In this document: piece by piece, positions 1 through 12,492 of the stretch | Layout of the letters: each line of letters opens with the position of its first letter | How positions within the stretch are numbered: the stretch's first letter is position 1 | Assembly (NCBI GenBank): GCA_022661535.1 | Contig: JAKULF010000014.1 | Coordinates: 62,001-126,000, forward strand | Reading direction: 5' to 3' | Source: Eutypa lata | Taxonomy: Eukaryota > Ascomycota > Sordariomycetes > Xylariales > Diatrypaceae | DNA length: 64,000 bases | The notes under the pieces: generated by a model | Databases searched by the model: none | Seen by the model: the letters and a program-made list of their open reading frames with translations, nothing else | Told to the model about the DNA's origin: nothing | Translations under genes and position numbers: made by a program

Positions 1-3000
1 TTTTTTTAAATATATAATATTATTTAAAGAAATTAATATAAAGTTAAATTATATTAAAATTATAATTAATTAAAAATTACTTTAAAACGTTTATAATATT
101 TAAGTTTTTTTAAATTTTATTAATTTTTATTAAAGATTTATTAAAAATTATATAAAAATTATAATTTCGTTAATAAATTTATTATATAAAAATATTAAAG
201 AAATTTTTAATTTAATTTTTAAAAAATATATTATTTTTAAAACTTTATAAAAGATATTTTAAATAAATAAAATTTTTAAATTTTTTATTATTTATTTATT
301 TATTTATATTAAAATAAATATATTAAATAAAGTAATAAAAGTTATTATTTTTTAATTATATAAAAATTATTAATATTTAATAATATTTTAATTTCGTAAA
401 ATAATTTTTAAAAAAATAAAATACGTAATAAATAATAACGAATTATTAATTATCGTTAATATTTTTAAAATATAAAAATATTTTATTAATTATTTTTAAT
501 ATTTATTAAAAATTATTATAAATTATTTTAATTTTAAATATTTAAAAATTAAATAATAATTTAATATAAAATAATTAAAATAATTAAATAATTTTTTTAT
601 TTTTAATTTCGTTATTTATTTTCGTTTAAATAAATAAAACTTAATTAATAATTTATTTTAAAAATTAAATTTCGTTTATAAAAATAAAATTAAAAAAGTT
701 TAAAAAAGTAATAATATAAAGTTATTAAAATAAATATTATAAACGAAAATATTTTTATTTATATTAAAAAATATTAATTTAATTTATTTAATTAAAAAAA
801 TCGATAATATAATTTAAAAAAAACGTTTAAAAATATAAAGTTAATAATTAATATTAATTTTAAAAATATAAAAAAAATATTAATTAAAATTATAAATTAT
901 AAATTATTTATTTTATAATTATTAAACGAAAATAAAATAATCGAAATAATTTTAATATTAAATAATTAACTTATAATTAAAATTATATTTAATTTATAAA
1001 AAAAAATATTTTTATATAAAACGAAAAATAAAAAGTTAAAAAGTTTTAAAAAAATAAAGTTAATTTATTTTATTAATATTATAATAATATAAATAATTTT
1101 TTTAAATATAAAATTATAATATACGTTTTTTATAATATTAATATTAAAAAGAATTAATTAAATAATATTATAATTATTTTATAACGAAATATTTTAAAAT
1201 TATAAAAATATAAAAGTTATTAATTTAAAATTATATTTAAAAAATATAAAAGCGAAATATTATTATATATATTAAAATTTATTTAAAATATTAATATATA
1301 AAAGTTATATATTATTTACTTTATAAATAATTTATAATATTATTAATTTTAATTATTTTTTTTTAAAAAATTAATATAAATTTTATAATTAATTTATTAT
1401 ATTTTATAAAATTTTATAAAATAAAAAATTATAACGTTATTTTTATTATTATAAATAAAATAATAAAATACGTTTATTATATAATAATAATGTTTTATTT
1501 TATAATTAATAATTTAATAAAAATTTTATTTTATTATATTTTTAATTAATATAAAATATTTAAAAAAATAATATTTAATAAAAGTTTTTTATTTATTAAT
1601 AATTTTTAAAAAACTTTATATTATTTTTTTTTTATAAAATAATAATTTAATATTATCTTTTACTTTTAAATAAACGATTAAATAAAACGAATAAATTAAT
1701 TATTAAAATATTATTTTAAAGTTTATTATAATTTTAAATAAATAAATTAAATATTATATTTTTTTTATATAATTTATTTATAATAATATTTAATATTTAA
1801 TAATATAAATAATATTTATTTAAATCTTTTTTAAACTTTTTTTAAAAATATTAAAAAATATACTTTTTTTATTAAAATTAATAAAATTATTTTTTTAATT
1901 AAAATTATTATAAAGCGTATTAAATAAATTAAAAATAATAAAAATATAACGCGATTAAATTTATATAAAATATAAAATACGTATAAAAAATATTATAATA
2001 AAAGTTAATTATTTAAATAATTTAAAAAATATTAATTAATAAAGATTTAATAAAAAGCTTTTTAATAAATATATTAAACTTTTTTAAATTATAAAAGTTA
2101 TAATTTTTCGCTTAATATATAAAATTTATTTTTTATTATTTTATAATAAAATTTATAACGTTTTTTTTATATTATTAATAAAATTATAATATAATAAAAA
2201 AATTTTAAAAACGAACGAAAATTAAACTTTAATATAAAAGTAAAAAAGTTATAAATAATAAAAAAAATTATTATATATAAAAGTAAAAAATAAAATAAAT
2301 AATCTTTTATAAAATAAAAAAATTATTTTATAAAAAAAACATTTAAAAACTTTAAAAGCATTTTTTAAAAAGCTTAATAAAATTATATAAAAAGTTATTA
2401 AATTATAAAAAATAAAAAATAAAACGAAAAACTTAAAATTAATTAAATTTAAAAAATAAATTAATATATAATTAATTAATTAACTTTATAAAAAAAAATT
2501 TATTTAATTATAAAGCTTTATTAAAGTTTTAAAAAAAGTTATATTTTTATATTTTATTTATAAAACGTAATTTATAATTTTATAATTTCGTTAATATTAA
2601 TAAGATTTTTTAAAAATTTAATAATAATTTAAATATTTTTTTTAAAATTATTATTAAAATTATTATTACGAAAAGCTTTTATAATAAATTATTTTATAAT
2701 CTTTTTAATTTTTTTATAAAAAACTTTTTAAGTTTTTATTTAAATAATATTAATTTAATTTAAAATAAACTTAAAATTAAAAATTTAAAAACTTTTAAAA
2801 ATAAAATTATTAAATAATAAAAAAAATAAATAATTTTAATTAAATTTTATTTTATAATAAAAAAATTATAATTAAATTATAAAAATAAATTAACGAAAAT
2901 TTATTAAAAAAATAAAAATAATATATTATTTATTTAAAAAAAAGTAATTTTTATTTTAAATTTTATAAATATTAATTTAAAACTTTTATATAAATATTTT

Positions 3001-3930
3001 TTATTATTTATAAATTAATATTTATATTTTAAAAATATATTAATTAATTTATAATAAAATAAATATTATAAACTTTAACGTTTTTTTTTAAAAAAAATAA
3101 ATAATTAAATATAAACTTTATTAATAAAAACGAACGTATTAACGGCTTAATATAATAAAATAAAAACTTAAAAAAAATTAAAATCGTATTAATTAAAAAT
3201 TAATTATTAATTATTAATTTCGAATATAATTTTATTATTTTTATAAAATTTAAAACATTTATTTTATAATTTTAAAGTTTTATTAAAAACGTAACGATAA
3301 TTTAAAATATATATTATATTAATAATATAACGTAAATAAAAAATAAATCGATTTTTATTAATAAAAAATTAATTAAAAAGTTTTAAAAAAAAATTATATT
3401 AATAAAATTTAAAAATAAAATAAAATTATAAATATAAAAAAAAAATTATTATTTTTTTAAAAATATTTTAAAATAAAAATTATAAAATAATTAATAAAAA
3501 AAATTAAAATAAACGTAATTATTATTTAAAAAATTAATAACGAAATTATTTTATAACTTTATAACGAATTTTTTAATAAAAATTCGTTATAAATAAAAGA
3601 TTTTATATATTAAAAATTATATAATAATAAATTAAAAAAAAAGTTTTAAAAATAAAACGAAAAATTTTTTAATTAAATTTTAAAAACGATATAAAAAAAG
3701 CGATAAGATTTTTTATTATACGAATAAATCTTTTTTCGAACGATAAAGTTTTTTATTATAATAAAATAATCAAAGCTTTAATATTATTATTACGACTTTT
3801 TATTATTATATTTAAATTTTATAATATCTTTTATAAAGCTTTTATAAGTAAAAACTTAAAAAAAAAGGTTTTTATTAAATAATTAACGTTGCATTAAAAA
3901 ATTAATAAACTTATCGAAAGATTAATAAGT
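1..3930. repeat. RIP-degraded AT-rich block
   Basis: The block is almost entirely A and T, with no open reading frame of useful length. The few remaining C residues sit mostly in CpG (acg, tcg) or CpT (ctt) contexts, while CpA and TpG are nearly absent. Loss of CpA with retention of CpG is the signature of repeat-induced point mutation, and it argues against simple decay of CpG methylation. The sequence is probably an old transposon or other duplicated DNA, truncated by the window edge; its original identity cannot be read. Composition turns to normal over roughly 3880-4000. I considered mitochondrial DNA and a centromere core and cannot exclude the latter. Confidence 0.85.
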
Positions 3931-6925
3931 TACGAAATGATAACATGATAACTATAAGCCCTTTAAAAGGTAGCAATTATATAGATAATAAACTATTCCC
4001 CTCGATTTAAGGAATAACAAGTTTCTAACTAATTCTTAATATACCCTATACTGCCTTCTGCACTCTAATCCACCCTAAAAACTGACAGAGGCAAAGTCTA
4101 AGGTGAGTTTTGACCTCAGGCCTAATTGTTAGCTGCACCTGTTCTTCTATCTTTTCAATAATGCCGTCATAAGACTCCTAACTCGCAATTAACAGCGCTG
4201 GGGTGAGATGTCACCTTGCTACTCGGGGGAAGCTGGTTCGGAATTCTATAGGCCCCTGGAAACTGACCGGCGAAACGGTGAATGCAGCGGCAGATCAGGG
4301 CCACGCTGTTGCTCAGAATACTGTCAGTCGACAACTCACCAGCGTCGAGTATGGGTAGAATTTGGAGAACAGCGGCCACATTGCTGGAGTCAATGAATTC
4401 ACGCCGTCTCAAAAATAGCAATTTCAGTTAACAGAGTGTTTGATCGACGATATCCTCTAGGAAGGTCACTACCAGTTTGATTGTTTCGTGTGTTTATATA
4501 GTCGAGTAAGTTGTGCTTCCCTTAATACTCTGACCCCGTGTTGAGGGCATATTCTCCAGGATTGTGGTTAGAAACTTCCAGTACTGCCTTCGGGGGTTCT
4601 GGGTGTGGGAATCAAGGATACAAGAGGTCACGTAGCGTGTCACGGCACCGATGAACCATAGGGTCAAGATAAGTATATTGTTGCTGTACGAAGGAGGAAA
4701 GGAGGAAGTCTAGCTAGGTGGCGCGTAGCGCCACTATATATACAGGAATCCGGTGTAGGCCCGTGCACTCCACTTGGTGCCGTGACATAGCGCTTGATAT
4801 ATTGATCTTGGCTGCCTTGAAAGGATGCGAGTGTAGTTCGGAGGGCTTGCTCAACTTGGAACAACTTGGTCGTATCTAGAAGTACTATGTTGCAATAAAT
4901 CAGGGCAGCGTGAAGAAGGCAGCGAGTCTCGTACGGCATTTATACAGAATAATTCCTGGTTATTACTATGTACTATAAGCGGGTGCCTTCCTAAAGGTCA
5001 AATTCAACCAGAGCGATGATCAGTTCCCAATATAGGTGCCACCTATATGTTTTAGATAAGCTGAATGCTAAGTTGCCTCTTTATACAAGCTAAGTCTTAA
5101 TTGAGGCAATATCTTCTAAAGAGCTCTTTCTAAAAGATGGAAAGAGATGTCATCCTTAGGCAGATGCGATTGTAACCGTTAAACAGCGAGAAATAGCAAC
5201 ACTGTAGATAATATTAAGGACCTTTGGATGCCACCGAGATCTGGGGAAAACTTACTCAATCCTTCGTGGAGCTACGTTAAGTGTAGTGGTGCGGTTAATT
5301 ACATTAACTGGATTTGATAGTTCCTTATAGAAAAAATACAGATTTACTAACACCATGCATTGTTTCAAGCTGCTTCGGATGTTCACCTTTTCCCCCAACA
5401 CCCTGCTACAGGTTGCGAGAGCTTTTATGTGAATCAAGTCCTCGGAGAAAGTCGAATTCGGATTCAAAACAGAGAATAGGAAGAGTTACACACACTCACT
5501 GTGCAAATTGGTGGATCGGTTGTCATACTGAAGAGAATCCCTGTTTAATGATAAGGTAAGAATATCTTTCTAAGAATCCTTCGGGTGTTTAGTGCCATGA
5601 CGAATTATTAAATCGCAATGGCGAGTTTATATTGCAAGATGTAACGTGGGTCTGAGTCTTAAGTTCGCTATAACTAACCCACAACGGAACCGTTTTGTCG
5701 GGATAGTTAAGCACATGGGTGGGGAATGTGTGGAGGTTGGATACAAGAATCATCCGACAATTCCTATGTACCTACTCTAGCCGTTATACGTAGTTAAAGC
5801 CTTACAAAGCGTGAGTACAAATTTCACTGGGAGTCTTGATTCTATTGAAGTGACTGGGAGGCTTCAGCGTTAAGCACCACTAAGAAAGGGTAACTACTTG
5901 GGTAAAATATCTTAAAAGCATCTTCAAGAGTTCATTATGATTGCTTTAAGACCAGAAGATGGTACACAGGTACGTAATAAAAAAGCGCGATTTCCTTGGG
6001 AGTTCCGAATGGCCGAACAAGAATCGTGCTAAATAATCCTTGTGGGCTATCCGGACTGTTCCCACCTTCTTCCGTGATTACGGAGAAAAAGAGGCATCGG
6101 CTTCAAGTGGGACGACAAGGCTTAGAAACCCAGCTAAGCGAAGACCTGTTGGCTACTAGTTTCGCCGTTTCTTTTCTTGGCTTGCTTGGTAAAAGATACA
6201 TAAGTTGCGGTACCGTCAAACGAACCTGTAGTTATACGATGTAAGCAGCAGACCGCATTCAGGGAGGATAACATAGTGCAATGACATAACCAATAAGCAT
6301 ATGTTGCTTTATGCATGTTATAACGCCTCTAGGTCTGTTCGCAGTGTCGTATCGTGCCGTTTCCCCACATATCAGTACATAGTGGAAATTACAGTCGTGT
6401 TAACTACTATTTCAAAGCGAGTAAAAAATGTAGATGCAGTTCCCGATCAACTGATCTGCGATCACAACCCGGGGAAGTCGATAACTACTCTCGGAAGTCA
6501 AAAGATTATAGCGCACGAGGATCCCATGGCTCAGGTTGCCTGGTTGCTCGTGCGCTATGATTTTCGGCGGGGGAGTGCCATAACTAGATCTCCTTTTTTT
6601 TATTTTGCGTGTGGGGTCTGCTAGTTAACTACACATGTACATAACTACATATATCCCTGGTAACAAATGATCCATGTATCCAGGCACTCTACAGTATCCT
6701 TGAGCCTCCCTAGAGACCATTAGGAAACTCGGTGATGGGCCATTTCAATGACAAAGCCAAGATGCACTTAGAGCTTCGATCAAATATTAATCCTAGTAGG
6801 ATGAGACTAAGGTTTTAAACCACGCCTCTCCCTTCTCTACTACACCCTCCTAAGTGAGTGACCACCGGCGGAACACTGGTGTTCCAAACTTCAATTTATA
6901 CCTCCGGACCATGTAGAATTTCGAG
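3931..6925. other. Gene-poor stretch after the AT block
   Basis: Base composition is ordinary but no gene model can be supported. Two short minus-strand frames (4167-4421 and 4664-4939) read like protein and lie in the same direction, so they could be the debris of one gene; I recognise no family. A perfect 12-bp inverted repeat lies at 6508-6558 and is listed separately. Confidence 0.5.
6508..6558. repeat. 12-bp perfect inverted repeat (hairpin)
   Basis: ATAGCGCACGAG at 6508-6519 is exactly complementary to CTCGTGCGCTAT at 6547-6558, leaving a 27-base loop. Outside the core the pairing continues through a wobble and two A-T pairs. It lies in gene-less DNA about 370 bases before the rhodopsin-like gene. 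Function is unknown; it could be a transposon-end remnant, a transcribed hairpin or a protein site. Confidence 0.7.
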
Positions 6926-8195
6926 ATGGTCTTATGGCAAGCAGATGACTATGGTCCACTGGCCGACAAAGCTTGTTGGTCCATGTTCGCCCTCACAGCG
7001 AGTATGTATAAGGCCCATCGAGTTTTGGTTAAAAGATTTGCTGTTAACCAGTTCTCATCTATGTAGCCATCGTTCTTCTGCGGATTTTCTGTCGAACGCT
7101 CTATGGTCGGAACAACCAGCACGGAGGGCTTGGTCTAGACGACTTCATAACGATAGGCTGTCTGCTGGTATACCTCGCTACTTGCATCCTCATCACGATC
7201 GGCTCCCACTATGGCCTCGGAAAGCACTACGACGATGTTCCCGACGAACACCTGGAGATGGCGTTGAAGTACAATGTCATCATCAGCTCTGTTCTCATCT
7301 GGGCCTTTTCTTTGCCGAAGTTCGCCATCATCGCCATCCTGAAACGAATCCTCGAATATGGACTCAAGACCACCATCCTATTCTGGGGCCTGGCCCTTAC
7401 ATCGCAGGCCTGCATTCTGGCAACGTCGGTATGGTGGTTCGTGCAGTGCAGACCGGTTGAATATGGGTGGAACAAGGTCACGATCCAAGGAGAATGTTCC
7501 GATGTCAGCATCTTAGCGAACCTGGGATATCTATCATCCGCATATTCGGCATTCTTGGACATTTTCTTTGCGCTTTACCCGATTCCGTTCATCATGCGCC
7601 TGAATATGCCCCTGAGAAAACGGGTCGCAATATCTGTCGCGTTGAGCCTCAGTGTACTAGCTTGCGTCGTTTCCATCTACAAGCTGGCAATTTTTGGTCA
7701 GGTATTTGCTATCTTAGCAACAGATCCAACCTGTAAGTGCTTTCACAATGACTTGTTATCATTCATGTTTATCCGAGATGCTAACGATTTCTAGACCCGG
7801 TGCCCTACCTCGACATTCTGGGCTTAGCAGAAGGCTTCGTGCTTTTGACCGCGGCATCTCTCCCAACACTCGGCCCTATATACAGGACTGCGAGGGGGAA
7901 ACTGAGTACCGCATATGGGAGTCAAAAAGATTCGGCCAATCAGCTTCAGAGCGGCAGCAACAACCTCAGTCGAAGCACGAATAACAGCAAATGGGACAAA
8001 CTAAGAGGGCATAGACTTGAAGATCCAGCACCTTCGACTGGAACAAGGCCGAGTCTGGATGACATCCCACTTGTCGAGAGAGGGGAGGCGAACCATCGCC
8101 GGGATCAAAGCAACGACATCCACAAGACCGTGGAGATTTCGATCTCATCGGAGGCGTTGGAGCAGGAACCCCAACGGACGAAGCGGGCTGTCTAA
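6926..8195 (+). CDS. Rhodopsin-domain (PTH11-like) membrane protein
   Basis: Three exons, 6926-7001, 7052-7732 and 7795-8195, give about 385 residues. Introns have GTATGT and GTAAGT donors, and the phases match at both joins. The protein resembles the large fungal family of integral membrane proteins with a rhodopsin-like seven-helix domain related to PTH11 receptors. Seen: a short N-terminus with YGPLADKACW before the first helix, then the typical GLGLDDF turn, GSHYGLGKHYDDVP, hydrophobic helices throughout the first ~285 residues, a QCRPVEYGW motif, and a hydrophilic Ser/Arg-rich cytoplasmic tail of about 100 residues. No CFEM domain is present. The ATG at 6926 was chosen because it places the family's N-terminal motif in phase with exon 2. 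Ligand and role are unknown. Confidence 0.8.
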
Positions 8196-9571
8196 TGTGG
8201 ATTTCAGAGGATCACACTACGTAGCAGTCCTTCGCAATGAAGTGATTAAATAACAAACCGTTAAAAGTACCTCGTCTAAGTTCTGAACTGTCGCTTTAGT
8301 GGTGATCCACCTTGTAGAATTTGTGGTCGTTACATATATAACTAAATATAGGCAAGTAACGTAGCCCCTGATTAGTTCTGTAAAGGGGCCCGTTGCATAT
8401 GTATGCGTTAATAGCACTTAGATACTTCGTACATGTCGATTGAACCGCAAGCTACGGACTATGTAGCTACAAACAATATATATATATATAACCAATCACT
8501 AGGTTTAATTGTCCAACAGAGTCAATTCCCTTTAAAAGATCTCACAGGCTTTGAACATATCCTTCAGCTTATGTATCTTAGTCTGTATTATTCCAGGGAT
8601 TAGATGCATATTTTTAGTAGTTTTCTACTTGTAGTAAGTGCCCGCTCAGCCGTTCAGCTACCTAGGCTAGTGGACCGCTTTTATAGTGCGGCCATGGAGG
8701 AATACTTAGAGGCACAGTCCTGGTTATCTATCCCCTCAACCTCTAACTGCAAAATAATGGTGGTGGCAACAGAAAGTGAATAAGCGATTTAGTATGTCTT
8801 TGAATTTCCAGTGAAGGTCGGGGTCTTGCGCACACAAGTTTCAGGAGTTCGATATTGCATACAAACGTGATATCTCGTACGTTGACTAACCTCATACGGG
8901 TAGTATTAACGAAGTGATTTTCTTCCCCTTTCGGAGTAGCGATTCCGGATATAAACGCCAATGATTCTCGCCATCGCTAAAGTTGGCTAGCCTTTCATTG
9001 TACAGAGACTAGTGCAATGATAGTCATTGAGTGGGACGGATCCATGTAGATGTCATTCCATATGGTTACTTCGTACGACCATTCTCTCACCCAGGTAATT
9101 CACTAGTAGGACGTGTCCTACATATATACGTATTAATATCTAGCCGCACATGAACTGCAGTTGGTAGTAATATGATATCTTATTCGCTATAACACGCATC
9201 TTATCTTTATACATGAAAACCCCATAAGGAGGTATCTACCCAGAATCCAAAAATATGGTTGTAGCCCCTGTGCATCTACCTCCGACGTGGGGGCCTCATC
9301 CATGTTCATACCATACCTACTAACTAGACTAAATAGTCTTCACCTGCATATAACATGACATGAGGCAAATCGATCTCCTTGTGAAAGTTGGGGACTAGAT
9401 CCAATTAGTTTACCAGCAATTCACATCGGTAAGAAGATACGGCCCGAAGAACGGCAATTGCTCCCAGTGGTTTGTCCTTCATTACTTGTGCCTTGACAAT
9501 CTCGCATGAGCATATTTCCTTGATCCGTACCGTAGCCAAGGAATTTTTGTTTTCTGTCTTGGGAATTCGTA
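8196..9571. other. Intergenic, no gene seen
   Basis: No supported coding sequence. A short TA run at 8476-8490 is the only obvious repeat. The last few hundred bases should contain the promoter of the O-methyltransferase, but no element stands out. Confidence 0.5.
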
Positions 9572-10822
9572 ATGGCATCCGCAGATCAGCTAATATCGAA
9601 CCTTCAGGGTATCGAGGCCGGCTCCTTCGCGAGCGAAGCTGAGAGGGTTCGCGCCAAAGATGCGCTCATCGAGGCGCTGAGGAAAGTGCAGACGCCTTGG
9701 GATATCGCTTGGGATCACAATTGGGTCAATGGAGCGACCAATGCTGCAATCAAAACACTCATCGATGCCGGTGTCTTCGTCAAGTGGGCAGAGGCTGGTG
9801 GCGAACCCATCACTACCGCCAAGCTCGCCGAGTTGACAGGGGCCGACGCACAATTGCTTAGTAAGTCGATTCATTCTTGGAGATATTGGTACATAGCGAC
9901 GGGTTTCAGAACAACTAATCGAATATGTGCAGGGCGCATGTTGAGAACTGTGGCTGGACAGCTCCTCATCCACGAAGTCGCGCAGGATACTTACGCGCGG
10001 ACACCATGGGCGAAAGCCTTGGCGGAGGACTCTTCGTTTCCGGGCATGTACGGTGGCTTCTACCATGAGCTGAACAACCCCATGTTCCGGACGCTCCCCT
10101 ACTACCTGAAGGAGACGGGCTTCAAGAACCCGACCAACGTGAATAACTGCAACTTCCAGTACTGGCGCGGCGCGGGTGCGAACATGTTCCAGTATGTCGG
10201 TACCAACCCGCTGCTCACGTCCGACTTCAACGACGCCATGGAGTGTCATTCCAAGTACAACCTCACGCCGTGGCCCGAAGTGTACCCCACGGAAACGGTA
10301 ATCGAAGCCGCGAAGCCGGGCCGGCCGCTGGTCGTCGACATCGGCGGGGGCAAGGGGCACGACCTAAAGAAGTTCCACGCCAAGCACCCGGAGATCCCCG
10401 CCGGTAGCCTCGTCCTCCAAGACCTGGGCGACATCCTCAAGGGGGTCGAGGCGGCGGACGCGATCGCGATCCAGCCGTACGACTTCTTCACGCCGCAGCC
10501 CGTCAGGGGCTCGCGCGTCTACTTCATGCACAACGTGCTCCACGACTGGCCGGACGCCACGGCCGTGCAGATCCTGCGGAACGTCGCCGCCGGCATGGAG
10601 AAGGGCTACTCGAGGCTGCTGGTCCACGAGAGCTTGGTCAGCAGCGTCAAGCCCCTCCTGCGCGTGTGCGTCTCCGACATCACCATGATGGCGTGTCTCG
10701 CGGCCCACGAGCGCTCCGAGACCGAGTGGGATGCTCTGATTTCTAGTGCTGGTCTGCGTATCGTCAAGATTTGGCGGCCCCCGCATTCCGTGGAGAGCGT
10801 TATTGAGGCGGAGCTGGTCTAG
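9572..10822 (+). CDS. SAM-dependent O-methyltransferase (COMT-like)
   Basis: Two exons, 9572-9860 and 9933-10822, give about 392 residues. The 72-base intron has a GTAAGT donor and a CTAAT branch; its length is a multiple of three and it has no stop, so it can be misread as coding. The protein belongs to the class II (caffeate/sterigmatocystin type) O-methyltransferases, which transfer methyl from S-adenosylmethionine to a hydroxyl, often in secondary metabolism. Seen: N-terminal winged-helix dimerisation region, SAM-binding motif I VVDIGGGKGHD (about residues 230-240), and HNVLHDWPD with the presumed catalytic base His near residue 300. No polyketide synthase, NRPS or P450 lies nearby, so a pathway cannot be assigned. 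The body of the gene is markedly more GC-rich than its surroundings. Confidence 0.92.
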   Translation: MASADQLISNLQGIEAGSFASEAERVRAKDALIEALRKVQTPWDIAWDHNWVNGATNAAIKTLIDAGVFVKWAEAGGEPITTAKLAELTGADAQLLSKSIHSWRYWYIATGFRTTNRICAGRMLRTVAGQLLIHEVAQDTYARTPWAKALAEDSSFPGMYGGFYHELNNPMFRTLPYYLKETGFKNPTNVNNCNFQYWRGAGANMFQYVGTNPLLTSDFNDAMECHSKYNLTPWPEVYPTETVIEAAKPGRPLVVDIGGGKGHDLKKFHAKHPEIPAGSLVLQDLGDILKGVEAADAIAIQPYDFFTPQPVRGSRVYFMHNVLHDWPDATAVQILRNVAAGMEKGYSRLLVHESLVSSVKPLLRVCVSDITMMACLAAHERSETEWDALISSAGLRIVKIWRPPHSVESVIEAELV

Positions 10823-12492
10823 ATTTTGGCTGATATCGAACATAAGTGTGTGGTTCATCGATAAGGGAGCTCCGAGCCAAAAAATATTTCAACATTCAAG
10901 ACGTGGCACTTACACCTCTGTACATTCATAAGAGTTATGTCAGATTATGTTGCATAATAGAGATTAGATTTTCAAGCAAGTGGTTTAAGGGAATCTAGAG
11001 AGAAAGGTGTCTCGTTAAACATGATTTCATTAGCCTCGTGGCTAAAATACTGCTGATTCTAGATCATTAGCTTCCCGTCTCTGATATATCGGAGTATCCT
11101 ATAAGTTCTCCAAGGTCCTCCATTCTTCATGCAATGCGTATATATGGGGTCTCTTAAAGGAGCAATTCACTGCAACGGAATTCAAACCATACAGACGCTA
11201 ATAATTAGGCCAGAAATGACATCAAAACAGAACTTTTGGTAATGGTAAATAATAAGCTTGAGGCAAGATACTCAATGAAGATAGTTCTGTTACAAATATT
11301 AGAGTCAACTCACAGTACTTATGCTTAATGAGACACGCCAAACTTATAATTCGAATAGGGTAGTTGCTCAATAGAGGAGCAGGTGTGAAAGGCTATCTTA
11401 AAAAGTATGAGGTAGGCTAAGAAGTGATATCTTCATAAAACACGCGGGTTACTCCCACACAATTACACCCCATTCGTTAGGCTAGACACAAGACATAAAC
11501 CTATAGTAAACTTGATTCCCAGGACCGAGTGAGTATCTTTTACGTGGGGAGTTTAGCAGAACAGAAGGACATAATATTAATAAGCTAGGTACTTAAGTAT
11601 ACAGGGAATAGTTTGTATTTGAAATCTAGTATGATTTATATACTTAAGTTACAAAAGTAAATGTGTTTGCCTAGTTCAAACTAGATTAGCATAGTTGAAG
11701 ATGAAACAGGATGGAAGATAGGGGACAACATACCTAGAGGTACTGCAACAGCAGGTGCCCATCCCCATCAAAAGAACTACATATGAGGAAGCAACGAATA
11801 CCATTTTAGTTACATAAGCCGAGACGATAAAGCAGCTGGAATGCATCTGTGTCGCAGTGACCGCTTATTGGGTAGTGACGTCACAAATCGGGTGTTGTCC
11901 AAAGCTTGGCTAAAGCCAAACAATACATTGGATGTAATGCATTGCAGCCTGGTTCATGATGTAGATCGGGTATTTGTTGCTAATCGGTTATTATTGGTTT
12001 ACAACATGAGCCCAAACAAGAAATTTGAGTTTCACAATCGAGCATACAACCTGTTGACGTGGTAATGGGTAATACTGTCATGGTATGTATTAATACTGCG
12101 AAGATTGTACCGTATTCGAAGCGCTCTCTTTCCCTTCGGACTCACCAGCCTGGCCCCGGTGTTTTGACTTTCTTCCTGCATACCCTATTCAACCGACCCA
12201 GCTTACGGTATGCTTTCTGTTTCTTTTTTTTTTCCCGATGCGACTGGTAGTACCTATTTAGTACCTAAGTAATTTTAATTGCGATACTTGTTAGTAGACT
12301 GTCGCAATTTGCCAAACCCGAGTTGGAAATACCGTGAACAGTGCCAATCATTAGGTAGGCCAGATCGTGGTCGATTCCGCCTATGATGGCAAGCAATGAG
12401 TCAACCGGTGTTGAAATGACGAAGGATGAGGTTAGTACTCTGAATTTTCTAGCAATGCGCATGAGGGAAAACTGATAGTGTTTCTGTTTAAT
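10823..12492. other. Intergenic upstream of the Ca2+ ATPase
   Basis: No gene model supported. Contains a perfect TGACGTCA palindrome at 11876-11883 (listed separately). The remainder is A+T-rich with scattered short frames that show no domain-like sequence. Confidence 0.5.
11876..11883. promoter_or_regulatory. CRE-like palindrome TGACGTCA
   Basis: A perfect ATF/CREB-type bZIP site about 610 bases upstream of the Ca2+ ATPase start. A second copy lies at 16481-16488, about 250 bases past the same gene. About one copy of a given 8-mer is expected by chance in a window of this size, so a regulatory role is only a suggestion. Confidence 0.3.

Noticed and set aside
1..3930. Mitochondrial or centromeric DNA
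   Set aside because: No mitochondrial gene or tRNA is visible, and the CpA/TpG loss points to RIP; a centromere core could look similar but cannot be shown from sequence alone.
9590..10360. 256-residue frame on the minus strand
   Set aside because: Antisense of the O-methyltransferase; no domain, and the plus-strand gene is unambiguous.
6926..10822. A secondary metabolite gene cluster
   Set aside because: Only one tailoring-type enzyme is present, with no synthase, P450, transporter or pathway regulator in the window.
12383..12430. Extra upstream exon for the Ca2+ ATPase (ATG at 12383 with GTTAGT donor)
   Set aside because: The only in-phase acceptor would leave a 35-base intron, too short; the ATG at 12493 was kept.
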